DNA of 64,000 nucleotides, taken from NCBI RefSeq assembly GCF_963678635.1, contig NC_087065.1, forward strand, positions 16,916,458 to 16,980,457, written 5' to 3'. This document shows positions 44,227 through 54,595 of this stretch, in pieces. Below the pieces are notes generated by a model that saw only the letters and a program-made list of their open reading frames with translations, was not told where the DNA came from and did not search any database. This stretch comes from Symsagittifera roscoffensis. Lineage: Eukaryota; Xenacoelomorpha; Acoela; Convolutidae. Each line of letters begins with the position of its first letter. Position 1 is the first letter of the stretch. Position numbers and translations under genes: made by a program.

Positions 44227-46007
44227 GAAAACATTTTTCTCCCCCCAACAGAAACAATTACAATTTCAACATTGAAACAATATCAAAATCTTGACCCGGT
44301 AATTAGACAACTAAAATCATGGCACAAATATAAAACTAAACCTGTCAAGGCAGATTCAACTATTTTAGGAAACAAAACACTCCTCCGATACTTTCGAAAT
44401 TTTAATAACACAACAATTAACGAAAATACAGACCTTTTGGAATATAAATTAAATGAATCTACAGTTCCATGTCTCCCTTTAAGTATGATTCTCATAGCTT
44501 TTAATATTTCACATACACAAAATATTAAAGGACACTCTGGATCAGAGAAAACATATTCAAATTTCATACAAAACTTTTATTTCCCAAATGCACCAATTTG
44601 GATAAAAGTACTATGCAATGACTGTATAGTATGCCAACTAAATAAACCTTACCCAAATCAAAAACAAATAGCACAAAACAAGATTTTAAAGGACACAGTT
44701 TGTACTTTAACCACCGTATCTCATTTGATACTAAAGGACCAATTTCACCCTCATCAGAAGGAAACTCCTACATTATGGTAATTGTTGACGCATTTACACA
44801 TTATGTAGCACTTAACCCAGTACCACATTGTAACGCTTATTACGCTTACACAACGCTTTATGAACACTGGATAGCCAAATTTGGACTACCAGAAATTTTA
44901 GTTACAGACAACGGTACAGAATTCATAAATAATGAAATCATCACACTATGTCATTTATATAACATCAAACACAAACCACGTACATCTCATGCACCTTGGA
45001 CAAACGGCTTAGTCGAAGGTATGAACCGTTCATTACAAGAATATCTCAGATGTATCATCAATGGAAATGATACAAAATACACCGAATGGTCAGCAGATGT
45101 AAAATTATTTCCCTTAGCATATAATTCACAAATTACGACAACTCTAGGAATGTCACCATATGAAATGGTTTTTAACCAAAAGCCACGCAAACCAATAATG
45201 TTTACAGCAAACTCTCATAAAAACGCACAAGGTTATTGTCAACCAAATAAAGACTCAATTTGTTATAACCTACCTTTACATACACACGATGAAGATCATT
45301 TTCATCACCCACAAATTCTTAAATTAGCCTCCGGTACACACACCGAATGGATTTTAAACAGAGATAAAAAACACAATGAAATTTACCAAAAAGTAACAAA
45401 AAAGTTGTTACAAAGGCAAAACATTAATGAACAAATAAATTCACGCTTTACACCAGCCTCCGATTTAAAAATTGGAACATTTGTTTTAATACCTAATTTT
45501 AATACTCAAAAAGGAATTTCTAAAAAACTACAACCCCTTCGAAAAGGACCATACCAAATAATTGCAAAACCCACCGATGTCACATATAAAATCACCGACT
45601 CAGACAAAAAAGAAATCGTTCAACACCGAAATAACCTATTACCTTATTATCCAAAAGAATACGCACTCCGCGAACTAACTCAATTATATTCTTTTACAGG
45701 TTTAAAAGTTATTCAAAATGACCCACATACGGAAAATACAACAAAGGAACAAAAAGATTTTCACCTCAAAAACCAAAATACAAAATCAACCACCACAAAA
45801 AACAATACAAAAAATCTAGATCAAAATACATCTCAAAAGGAAAGAAAAAATAGAAAAATGACAGAACAAATAATACCCCAAGAGCAAATCGACAAATCAG
45901 AACATAGAGAGTCATCACGACTTAGAAATCAACCACGTAAAAATTATAAAATATTCATCCCACAATCTAAAATATTAAAGAAAGTAGAACTTCAAAAACA
46001 ACTTTAA
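44227..46007 (+). pseudogene. pol: Element A integrase (one frameshift)
   Basis: The HHCC zinc-binding domain lies at 44272-44650 (HTQNIKGHSG, CNDCIVC). A 1-bp deletion near 44675 separates it from the catalytic core at 44700-45190 (FDTKGP, VTDNGTEF, VEGMNRSL: D, D, E all present). The GPY/F-like module (LRKGPYQII) is near 45540-45560, and a basic Gln/Lys/Asn-rich tail runs to the stop at 46007. It inserts the cDNA into host DNA. The ATAT duplications at both ends of A and B show a 4-bp staggered cut. Confidence 0.88.
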
Positions 46008-46600
46008 TTTTATATTTCACAGTCTTGAAACCTTTGAGACATTTTGAATTTTCATTTTTCAAAATAACATGCTGACAAACACGCAATGAATCTAGTTCAA
46101 ATTTAAACCAATAGGATTCATCCAATCCGTCACCTTCTCTAACTTAAACTCAGATCAATTAGACGAACCATATAAAACTCCAGGCATATCTATAACTATA
46201 ACTTTCCGACCTCCAGGTCAAAAATAAGCAAACCACTCCAACTTGACAACTAAAACAAATATCACCATAATATCATAACCCTCCCTTATCTAACAACCCA
46301 AAGATCAACAATATTTCCCCAACTCAGACCTCAAATACCCCCAAAACAAATCTGTTAACTTAGCCTAAAGTAACAAAACGAGAATTTTAATTAGCCTAAA
46401 GTACAAAAATCTCACCATACCCCGGATCATTTGACAAATAAAAATAAAGAAAAAGACGACCTCCCGATCACCATAAAAATTGCCCCCAACAATTTTTCAC
46501 AAAACTCAACCCACTTGTCAAAAAACCAATAAATAATCCGATCACACTTGAAAATTGCCCCAAACAACAAAAAATATTCGATCAAGAAATCATTTCGTAA
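46008..46600 (+). other. Spacer between integrase and membrane ORFs (element A)
   Basis: About 590 bp, no convincing frame. Two copies of ttagcctaaagta (about 46360 and 46391) and an acceptor-like caccttctctaacttaaactcag (about 46129-46151) are visible. Confidence 0.4.
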
Positions 46601-46831
46601 ATGCTCTTCTCTCAATCAGTCACTATAATTATCACAAACCTCAAACAATTTTTTACGATACTTAAAACTTTTATAACATTTCTTTTTGATATCTTTGAAT
46701 CTTTTGTAATAATCTTATTCATTTTTTGCAATATTTTTTTTAATTTTCTATTCCATATTTGAAATATTCCTCCAATTTTCAAAAGCCCTTGATTATATCC
46801 ACAGGTACGATTCACAAAACTTCTCTAATTG
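46601..46831 (+). pseudogene. 76-aa membrane ORF of element A, frameshifted
   Basis: Starts MLFSQSVTIIITNLKQFF like B. One extra T in the poly-T run at about 46733-46741 (8 versus 7 in B) shifts the frame before the C-terminus. Confidence 0.5.
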
Positions 46832-47017
46832 ATACGAACCATTTTCAGTAGAACTGATATTTTTTTACTATTTGTAATTTTCATAACATTTCTATCATCC
46901 CTCATTTTGACCATATGTAAATGTATAAAGAAAGCAATCATCACATTCGCTCTAGCAACAATCCTCCTAATTCTTTTCTTAGAAGAATACTATAATAAAC
47001 ATAAACTTTTTCATTAA
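46829..47017 (+). pseudogene. 62-aa membrane ORF of element A, start codon lost
   Basis: All codons after the first match the protein of B, but the ATG is TTG here (ctaattgatacg versus ctaaatgatacg). Expression would need a non-AUG start. Confidence 0.5.
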
Positions 47018-47025
47018 AAGAATAG

Positions 47026-48156
47026 ATCAAAAAGCTATCAAAAATTGCTACCCAACAGTCACAAAGTCAGTCTTCACCGACATCATCCCAAGATAACCCA
47101 ACAACACCTTCAACTACCCAAAATCCTCAAACATCTACACGAATTTCCTTTCAAGATAACCCATATACTTTTGAAGAACGACACGCACGCTTATCTGAAC
47201 CACTAGAACCCGTTCAACGGCAAGCACCTTTAAGTGAACCAACATATAATCTATACCCAACACTACCACCAGAACTAAGTAGAATACGACATCCTAGTCA
47301 AAACCCAAACACAATCGAAATAAATAGACAAATTATACATCCTCGAAGAAATAGAAATTTTCAAACTCCTCGAGTTCATTTTGAAATACCTCAATACCCA
47401 TCACAAAGCACTCCAGAAAACCCCACTGGTATCTTACCAGAAACCCCTACACTTCTTTCACAACGTAGCACCTCAAGCCTACCCTCAGATTACTTAGGTT
47501 CAACACCAACATCTGAACAAATACGTGAAAATCCCTTCAATCCCCCAAACCAAACATCACGACTACCATATTGGACAACACATTCATTCACACAAGGTGA
47601 ACCAAATTTAACCAATGACCCAATAGATATTTCTTCAGATACAACATCCTCATCACTACGGGAAACATTATCACTACCATCAACACCATCAATTAGCCAA
47701 ATTTCACCGACACCTTTTAACTTAAATTTTCCAAATAATCTCGACGCATGATATCGAGAACAATCATCAACAACTATTCCTTTAAGACTAGATTGGCATA
47801 CATTTACAGCACCTCCACCACTATTTGGACAACACTTAGAAAGTAATCGCCTTCACAACTGGGCACTCAATAGACTACAATATCGACAAGACATCCACGA
47901 CGATATTCGTGAACACAATATACAAATACTCCAACAAAATAGATTACAATTAAAGTTTGAAATCACAGTTAAATTAAACAACATTACTCAACATCCCTAC
48001 CCATTAAACCCACCAAATATAACAGCTCAATCACTACCACCACCATTTATAACAACTGAAGTAATATATAAATACGACAGATACACCAAAAAGACAATTG
48101 GTTACATCACATTTTATAACCCATACTCAGGATTATCATACACATGTATATTCTAA
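47026..48156 (+). pseudogene. Pro/Ser/Thr-rich ORF of element A, no ATG, in-frame TGA
   Basis: 377 codons open directly after TAG (47023-47025), which could be the end of an intron (aatag|atcaaaaag). The TGA in the context GCA TGA TAT is near 47749. The first ~240 residues are rich in Pro, Ser and Thr (SQSSPTSSQDNPTTPSTT); the rest looks folded. It ends 13 nt inside the env start. It may encode a spliced accessory or surface-associated protein. Unrecognised. Confidence 0.5.
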
Positions 48157-50762
48157 ACTTATTAATTTTTCTCCAACTCCTTTTTCTAGTAATCTCAAAT
48201 CAAAACATAAACCCTTCCCCCCGCACAGGACCACAAGATTTATTAGTAACACATTACGATTGTGAAGAAAACGAACAAAAAACACTACACAAATATACAA
48301 TAAATCAAGTATCACAATGCGAAACAGAACCACAAGCCATAGAAACTACAAATGTAATCGCAACACTTTACTCAAAAGCCCGAGCAACAACAGTTACCGG
48401 ATATAAATTCACAGCAACATTTTCCGAAAAGAAAGTACATTGTTCACAAGTCTCAAACGGAAATAAAAACCGACTTGACCATGAATCATTCTACCAGAGT
48501 AATATCGAACGACTTTTACATCTAAATCCCGAAGATTGTAAAAACGAGTTACTCCGACTAAGTATCACAAAAAATGAAAACACAGATAGAAAGTTAGTAT
48601 ATTTCCAAGTTTTTTCAGATTCTGTACATCAAGCAGAACTTGAAAGATATCAAGGACATATAAAATTAGATGAAAAGTACCCATATAACGGCGCACACGG
48701 ACGATTAACCTATGACATGCACGATAAACACTGGATACCACACATTGGTATAAATAATCCATCAAACTGCAAAGCAGACACAAAAAATAAAGGATACCAA
48801 GAAATAATGTTTTTCGATTGGAAAATACAACTCGAAAAAATTCAACTCACACGAGATTTATCAGACAACACAATGATCTATCAAGGAATTAGATTACCTT
48901 GTAAAAATGATCAAGGTTATTGCGACCCGACAACACGAACACAAGCAACAATTGTTTGGTTCCCCGAAGACACTTGTACAACATTTCAAGTAGCAAAAAT
49001 ACACGCTCATATGATAAAATTTCACGAAAAATATTTTTTACAATCAATACCATATGAACAAGTAAATCCATTACGAAAATAAGTTCTCATTTTAGAAACA
49101 TTCACAATATAGAAAATAAATTAACACGTTTTCAATATATATCAAGAAACAGAACTTGCATGTAAATACAGAAACCCACTTCACAAAACACAATACTCCG
49201 AAATACTAGTTGAATACGAAAAAGGATTCGACATGACTACTGGAAAAATAAAAGTCGACCCATACGCCACAAGTCATCCTCCAAATGAAGGAACATCATA
49301 CATACCAGTTCATTTTCAAAAAAATACAGGTCAACCTGGTGGACATCTAAAGCCCCAAGACGATCAAAGCACACGTTTACAAGAACTATCACTAATGAAT
49401 AGTACATATTTCGGTAATATCCACTATGATATTCACCTAGATATGAAACTAGACTACACGATTAGCCGAATTTTTCAAGAAATGTCACTCTCCGAATTAG
49501 AAACATTACACCAACTATGCGAATTAGAAAGAACACAAATTTTACAATCACTTGCACTAGCAGTATTAAAAATACCCTACGCAGGATATTTACTATCAGG
49601 AAATAGATCAAATTTTTTAGACTATGAAGGAAACATCTTATGGTTTTATACTTGTACTAAAAAAGTATCACCACTATACGTTTTTGAAGATAAACGATGC
49701 TATAAAAGAATCCCTATCTTTTATAAGAATAAAGTACATTTCGTTGACACACTTTCACGAAGAACCTATTTCTGGGATACCGCAGTTCCATGTGGCTCAG
49801 AAAATAGCCACAACGTAGTACAACTAAACCCTGATGAAGATAAATATTACCTTCTCACCCCATATCCCACATTAATGCAATCACTCAAAAAATTTTCACC
49901 AGAAAGCATTCGCGCTATCGCTCGAAACCCAAATATAGACTTACAATCAATAGGAATATATTCAAAATCAGATATTCAACATCACATTAGAACACAACAA
50001 TTCCAAGAATTATTAACACAAATGGACACAATACAAAGACAATCAATTGACCAAAACTTACGCAAAATTGCCGAAACCGCAGGATTTGCAGACATCTATA
50101 CGCAAGACTATAGCGGATATTTTAAAGACATTAAAGATTATATATATCTAAACGGTGAAAAATACCGTCCCCAAGATATATCACCTATCAATATTTTTAG
50201 CTTTGTTACACCCAAGAATGAAATACTTGATTTTCTAGAATGGCCCTACTACATCTTAGAAAAATTAACTATTTTATACCCAATGTTTAACTTTATTGGA
50301 TTTCTTTTCTCACTTTTAAAAGGAATCTACAACACATGTGCTATACACACACAAGTAAACAGACAAGCAAGTGTAGCACGCATACTATTTGCAGGATTTT
50401 TTGGAATTTTTTCTACATCAATAAACAAAATTCTTTTAGATGCACAAATAAAAGAATACAACACAAAAATAGCAACAAGACAGAACACATACGACGAAGA
50501 ACATAACAATGTAGACACAACGCCAACAGCACCACAGTTACCACCCCTACCACATAACCATCCATTATCCCTAGTCCCACGTAATTTTCGAAATTTAGCA
50601 ATAACACATAATCCAAATTTTAGACCAACCATATCACAAAGTCCCATCCAACATATAATGACACACCACTCACAAGATGAAAATACTTATGAACAAATTA
50701 TAGAACAACCCCATACCACCGCTTTTCAGTCTCAAAATAATAATTTTTTTAGCCCACGATGA
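48144..50762 (+). pseudogene. env: Env-like glycoprotein of element A (frameshift in ectodomain)
   Basis: About 873 codons from the start in tacacATGtat to TGA at 50760-50762. Signal peptide residues 1-20, ectodomain with dispersed Cys, hydrophobic segments at about nt 50268-50330 and 50374-50420, then a ~120-residue Pro/Thr/His-rich tail that would lie inside the particle or cell. One base is missing near 49078 and one extra near 49130, so ~18 codons are read out of frame with a stop at 49080. Position after pol, leader peptide and membrane anchor support an envelope. Resemblance of the CYKRIPI / VDTLSRR / PCGS block to class III fusion proteins is from memory and unproved. Confidence 0.75.
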
Positions 50763-52567
50763 GCCGACAACTTGGATCCCTACACCGTTCAAATTCCCAT
50801 CCAACCAACCTCACTACTCCAATTACAATAATACCACTTTTTGCTTTCCCGCCACCCGATTTCCCAACCAGTAATGTAACATCAGGCATGAATTCCGATA
50901 CTAATTCACACATCTCAGTTTTATACTCCACCTCACAACTCAATAACCCGAATATTGAAACCCCCGATGATTTTGCCGACTCTGAACCATCTCCATCCAA
51001 TAATTTTCACACCAACCCCTCAATTTTTTCCCAACCCCCTTTTCAACCAATAATACCAAATAACCCTGTCCCAACCAATTCTACACCCTCTTATGCTTCC
51101 CAAGTCACTCCAACCTACTCTTCACTTCATTCAGACCGATCATCCAATTCTCCAGATACCGCCCAAATCTCCCCAGAACTAGATAATTTTATTACCCTAC
51201 AACAACAACCCTACCACCTTGACACCCCCACCATAAACCAAATTTCATCCACAATAGATTCATCCAACTCTCCTACCCCTACACCCTCTTCAATTTATAC
51301 CGAATCATTAGCACCATCATCTACATCTACTGAATCTTCACTCAGCACTAATAGAGCTTACCGCACTTTTAAAAGAAAATTCCCCAACCATCCTTTCCCA
51401 GCAAAACCAGGAACAGCCCGTGAATATATAAATCATCCAAATCACACTAACACAAAAGAATTTTTAGCTATCACCTTACCCTCATTTCCACAATATACTT
51501 TAAACACCCCTCACGACACTAACGAAACACGTAGCTTTGTAGATGAACACGTTTTAATGCCTACCCTTCCTTGGACCTCATATTATCAATTTACTAATCC
51601 CCTTTGCTTACCTTTATCTAACACTCACATCGATATAGAACGAAATAAGGACATGCTATATCGACTCACTACACCACTAACACCTAGACAATTTACTTAC
51701 ATCGGATATAAAAAATCACTAAAAACATACACTGCACCCCGAGCTAACGAATATACGCTAGAATATTACGATCATAACATCATCAGAACTAACCAAGATC
51801 AATTCTTAGACGATGACCGCTTTGCTAACCCACAAATCACAGAAAAATTTTTCATTACAACACCATATGTATTTACACTTAATATCTTTGATCGCAAATT
51901 TGATCACATCATCTCAGAAGCACTAACAGACACGCAAGCCTACGAAAGTTTTAAAGAACGCTTCCAAATATTTTCACTAACCTTTCATTTCCTTGCACCA
52001 CATGAAAGAGATTTGCACTGCTCACACGATATTATGTTGCGCACTAAACAAACTCACACATATACATATTATCGTTTTATCCAAAATCACTTCGACCTAC
52101 ACACTCCCTCCAGACAACCACACCACCGTTTTCGATTCATCAATTCCAAATACACCTCACCATTCTTTTTTAACTTCACATATTGCATTAAAGATACTAA
52201 CCTTCATGGTATTCTTCGAAATTATGATCCCATAACCCAAATGTATATTTTTTGTCCCATCACCAAGACCTTCAACGCAGAAGAATCCCGACCCTTCCTT
52301 ATCCCACACGAGTTTGTTCGACCTATAGAAATCCCCATTTTAGAATTCATCCATAACACTAAATTCAATCACAAATTATATAATCTAATACAAAACACAC
52401 CTTATGAGTTTGCAGTTGGCACTGAAGAACTAACCACCATTAAAGCACTTCAATTGCTTTGGCCACTGCTTCAAACTAAAAATATCATCCGCATCTTAGC
52501 TAAATTACTAACAACTTCAGATCTCATCCACGACATCTTCCCCCACGGTTTCTTCCCCGACGACTAA
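50759..52567 (+). CDS. 602-aa accessory protein of element A, intact
   Basis: Full-length frame with ATGA overlap to env, as in B; A and B differ at about 20 residues. A Pro/Ser/Thr-rich N-terminal third is followed by a folded part of ~390 residues. The last codons (HGFFPDD) are directly followed by TAA and the splice-donor consensus. One of the few undamaged reading frames of element A. Function unknown. Confidence 0.75.
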   Translation: MSRQLGSLHRSNSHPTNLTTPITIIPLFAFPPPDFPTSNVTSGMNSDTNSHISVLYSTSQLNNPNIETPDDFADSEPSPSNNFHTNPSIFSQPPFQPIIPNNPVPTNSTPSYASQVTPTYSSLHSDRSSNSPDTAQISPELDNFITLQQQPYHLDTPTINQISSTIDSSNSPTPTPSSIYTESLAPSSTSTESSLSTNRAYRTFKRKFPNHPFPAKPGTAREYINHPNHTNTKEFLAITLPSFPQYTLNTPHDTNETRSFVDEHVLMPTLPWTSYYQFTNPLCLPLSNTHIDIERNKDMLYRLTTPLTPRQFTYIGYKKSLKTYTAPRANEYTLEYYDHNIIRTNQDQFLDDDRFANPQITEKFFITTPYVFTLNIFDRKFDHIISEALTDTQAYESFKERFQIFSLTFHFLAPHERDLHCSHDIMLRTKQTHTYTYYRFIQNHFDLHTPSRQPHHRFRFINSKYTSPFFFNFTYCIKDTNLHGILRNYDPITQMYIFCPITKTFNAEESRPFLIPHEFVRPIEIPILEFIHNTKFNHKLYNLIQNTPYEFAVGTEELTTIKALQLLWPLLQTKNIIRILAKLLTTSDLIHDIFPHGFFPDD

Positions 52568-52570
52568 CAG

Positions 52571-52650
52571 GTAAGTATGAATTATACATATTATTAACTA
52601 ATTAAAATAAAAATTTGAAACTAACCATTCTTTATCCATGTCTTCTTTAG
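52571..52650 (+). other. Candidate intron after the 602-aa ORF
   Basis: CAG|GTAAGT at 52568-52576, branch-point-like ctaac at 52621-52625, pyrimidine-rich tract, and acceptor tcttctttag at 52641-52650. The length is 80 nt and A+T-rich. It is kept in all three copies with small changes, including C, where the pyrimidine tract is diverged but AG and donor are intact. It would remove a piece of 3' UTR or join upstream exons to the 3' accessory ORFs. Confidence 0.55.
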
Positions 52651-53224
52651 AATTTTAGCCTTCATCCAACGATCATCTGAAAAATTCACAAAAGAAAAGT
52701 AAAAAATAGACAACTTCTTCAAAACTGTTTAAAACTCTATTAATTTTTGCACCAACAATTAAATAAATATAATACCAATGCAGTAATTTATTTTATAAAT
52801 TTTTTCCCCCACAAGCAGTAAATCTATTTATGATGAAAATTTGTAACTTAATTTTTCCCAACAAATAGCAGTAAAATTTGAATTTCTATGTAATAAATTG
52901 ATAAAACGAAAATGCAGTACTAACCTTTTGATATTTCCATTCATTCGCACAAACATCCTATCCACACTCGCACAGCTCGCCCACGAAGAATTGTTTAAAA
53001 TAATGAATTTCAGTTTCAAGCTTTCACACTCAACAACTCTAACACAAGATAACACGTTTCAAACTTTCCTTTAACCCGGTTGGAAAGGAATTATATACTA
53101 AACAACACTAACCAACGCAGCTTACTAAACACCACAAATCATAGAATAACAGCATGACTAAGAAAAGGAAACCAACGGTACCCAAACCGGATTAACCCAG
53201 TTTAAAACTGGATAATTTATTCTT
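52651..53224 (+). other. Element A 3' region upstream of the basic ORF
   Basis: A-rich. A tactaac branch-point word (about 52919) is followed by pyrimidine-rich sequence, and a 13-codon basic frame begins at 53154 (MTKKRKPTVPKPD). The near-palindrome CCAGTTTaAAACTGG lies at 53197-53211. Conserved in B and C. Confidence 0.4.
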
Positions 53225-53455
53225 TTGAAGACTATTATAAAGTCTAAGAAAGAAATAATAAAACACAAAAAAGTCGAAAGACAAACCCATACCACAAAAA
53301 ATTTGATTTTTGAAAAAAGGACACAACCAACAAAACATAAGAAAAACCACAACAAACCCAACATAAAACGTTGTCACATAACAGGACCTCTCACAAAAAC
53401 CGCATGCAATCATACTCCCACTCCTGGCCTAACCCACCAGAAGAGGACGTCCTGA
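53225..53455 (+). CDS. Small Lys/His-rich ORF of element A, 76 aa
   Basis: Basic throughout (KSKKEIIKHKKVER; KHKKNHNKPNIKR), ending TPGLTHQKRTS. One residue differs from B. In C (56649-56891) the frame is open, but about 8% of residues differ and the C-terminus is shifted, so selection on the protein is not shown. Possible RNA-binding accessory protein. Alternatively noncoding. Confidence 0.35.
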   Translation: MKTIIKSKKEIIKHKKVERQTHTTKNLIFEKRTQPTKHKKNHNKPNIKRCHITGPLTKTACNHTPTPGLTHQKRTS

Positions 53456-53483
53456 GCATGCTCTATAGCCGGCCTAACCCACC
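53426..53483 (+). promoter_or_regulatory. Conserved 3' element: direct repeat flanking three palindromes
   Basis: GGCCTAACCCACC occurs at 53426-53438 and 53471-53483. Between them lie the perfect palindromes AGGACGTCCT (53444-53453) and GAGCATGCTC (53455-53464), then GCCGGC (53468-53473). The block is nearly unchanged in B and in the older copy C, in contrast to its neighbours. It may be a structured RNA-export or packaging element, or a cluster of binding sites. Its role is inferred. Confidence 0.5.
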
Positions 53484-53524
53484 GCGCTACATCCACGCTT
53501 TGTGACACACACTCCTATTTTTAA

Positions 53525-53555
53525 TAAGAGCTACTCAAGGGTGAGTAACTCTTCA
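53525..53555 (+). repeat. Short hairpin in 3' region
   Basis: GAGCTACTC and GAGTAACTC arms around aagggt can pair with one G-U pair. Present in A and B; C reads gagtacctc, weakening one arm. Confidence 0.4.
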
Positions 53556-53671
53556 AAATAACTGAACTAAAACAAAAAGCTTTTGTGAAAACAACTAACC
53601 AAGATCATAATTAAAAAACATTAAACTAATAAAAGTTTTATAAAATGTAAATTATATTATGCAATATATAG

Positions 53672-54076
53672 ATCAGCATACAACACCAAGGACGAACATC
53701 CAAAGACAAAACGACCCCACCACACTCGAAAAAGAATGGCCAACCACAATCGATATGCCGCTCACAATCACAACTCAAAGGATTTAGAGTACGACTTGAC
53801 TTCGCAGAAAAGGACTTCATTGAACTAGACCAATGACCACCTCGATGTTCAAGTATACGTACAGATCCGAGTAACCAGGCATCCCCTCCACGCACAATCT
53901 CCACGCCATTCCCAGACAAGATCAAACACAAAGAAGTTCTCGACAATGAAACAGAAAAACCTGACATAGCAAACCATTCTGAAATCAGATTTGAGTTTGT
54001 TGCGAAAGCACAGTCGTTGTCGCAAGAAGACACAAAGTTTGATGTCCCTAATTCCAGCATCCTGGAACTTCTCTAA
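53672..54076 (+). pseudogene. Terminal ORF of element A with conserved TGA
   Basis: 134 codons open after atatatag (possible acceptor), with TGA at 53834-53836 (CAA TGA CCA). The same TGA is in B and C. The first 54 codons are basic and polar, ending KDFIELDQ. The 79 after the TGA are charged and protein-like, ending SSILELL before TAA. No ATG lies near the start. The antisense strand is open for 140 codons in A and B, so the coding strand is uncertain. Unrecognised. Confidence 0.35.
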
Positions 54077-54178
54077 CAAGAGAAAACGGAAAAGAAATAT
54101 GACGTTCGCCAAATACCAACGTCCATCATCCATCCTTCAAATTGCAGAAAAACTATTCTAAAAAACTCTGTAAAACCC

Positions 54179-54185
54179 GGATGGG
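54179..54185 (+). promoter_or_regulatory. Candidate polypurine tract (element A)
   Basis: GGATGGG directly before TGGAACC of the 3' LTR, shared by all copies. Weak match in length. Confidence 0.35.
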
Positions 54186-54595
54186 TGGAACCTGATCTAA
54201 ACTACATTTTATGATTGGATAAATTAGATATTTTACCAATGTAAAGTATTTAATATTAACCAATCATGATCCATCTGACTAACAATCCACTTATTTGTAA
54301 GTGCTGAAATTACTTGTAATTTCAGCACCAGAGAGATTTGAATTTAACTTGGAAATTAGTTGAACTCTCCCGAGTACTTCAGCAGCCGCAATAAACCAGT
54401 ATACCCTAGATCTATTGAGCCTAGCAGAGACTAGTTAAACAACCTGAGACTAGATAGTATAAGAGTAAGATTAGGATTGGTATTAGACTAAGAAGTTGCA
54501 CGAATCTATCCGGCCGAAAATAAGATAGCGTGACGAGCAGACGGTGTACCCTATCCGAAATTACTCTATGAGTTATACACATCGGTCATAACTCA
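54186..54595 (+). repeat. Element A 3' LTR
   Basis: 410 bp, two differences from the 5' LTR. AATAAA at 54390-54395. Followed by the ATAT target duplication. Confidence 0.93.

Larger units (their letters stand above)
16834..54595 (+). mobile_element. Element A: giant Ty3/gypsy LTR retroelement with env, split by element B
   Basis: LTRs of 410 bp at both ends begin TGGAACC and end ATAACTCA. The 4 bp on each side are ATAT (16830-16833 and 54596-54599), the target duplication. Removing nested element B and one ATAT copy leaves an element of about 18.9 kb. Coding order on the sense strand is ORF1, gag, protease, RT, RNase H, integrase, two small membrane ORFs, a Pro/Ser-rich ORF, env, a 602-aa ORF and a 3' accessory region. 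The two LTRs differ at only two positions (tat/gag near 16982 versus 54335, and one A/G), so the insertion is young. Frameshifts and stops in gag, pol and env make it unable to encode all products. Confidence 0.93.
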
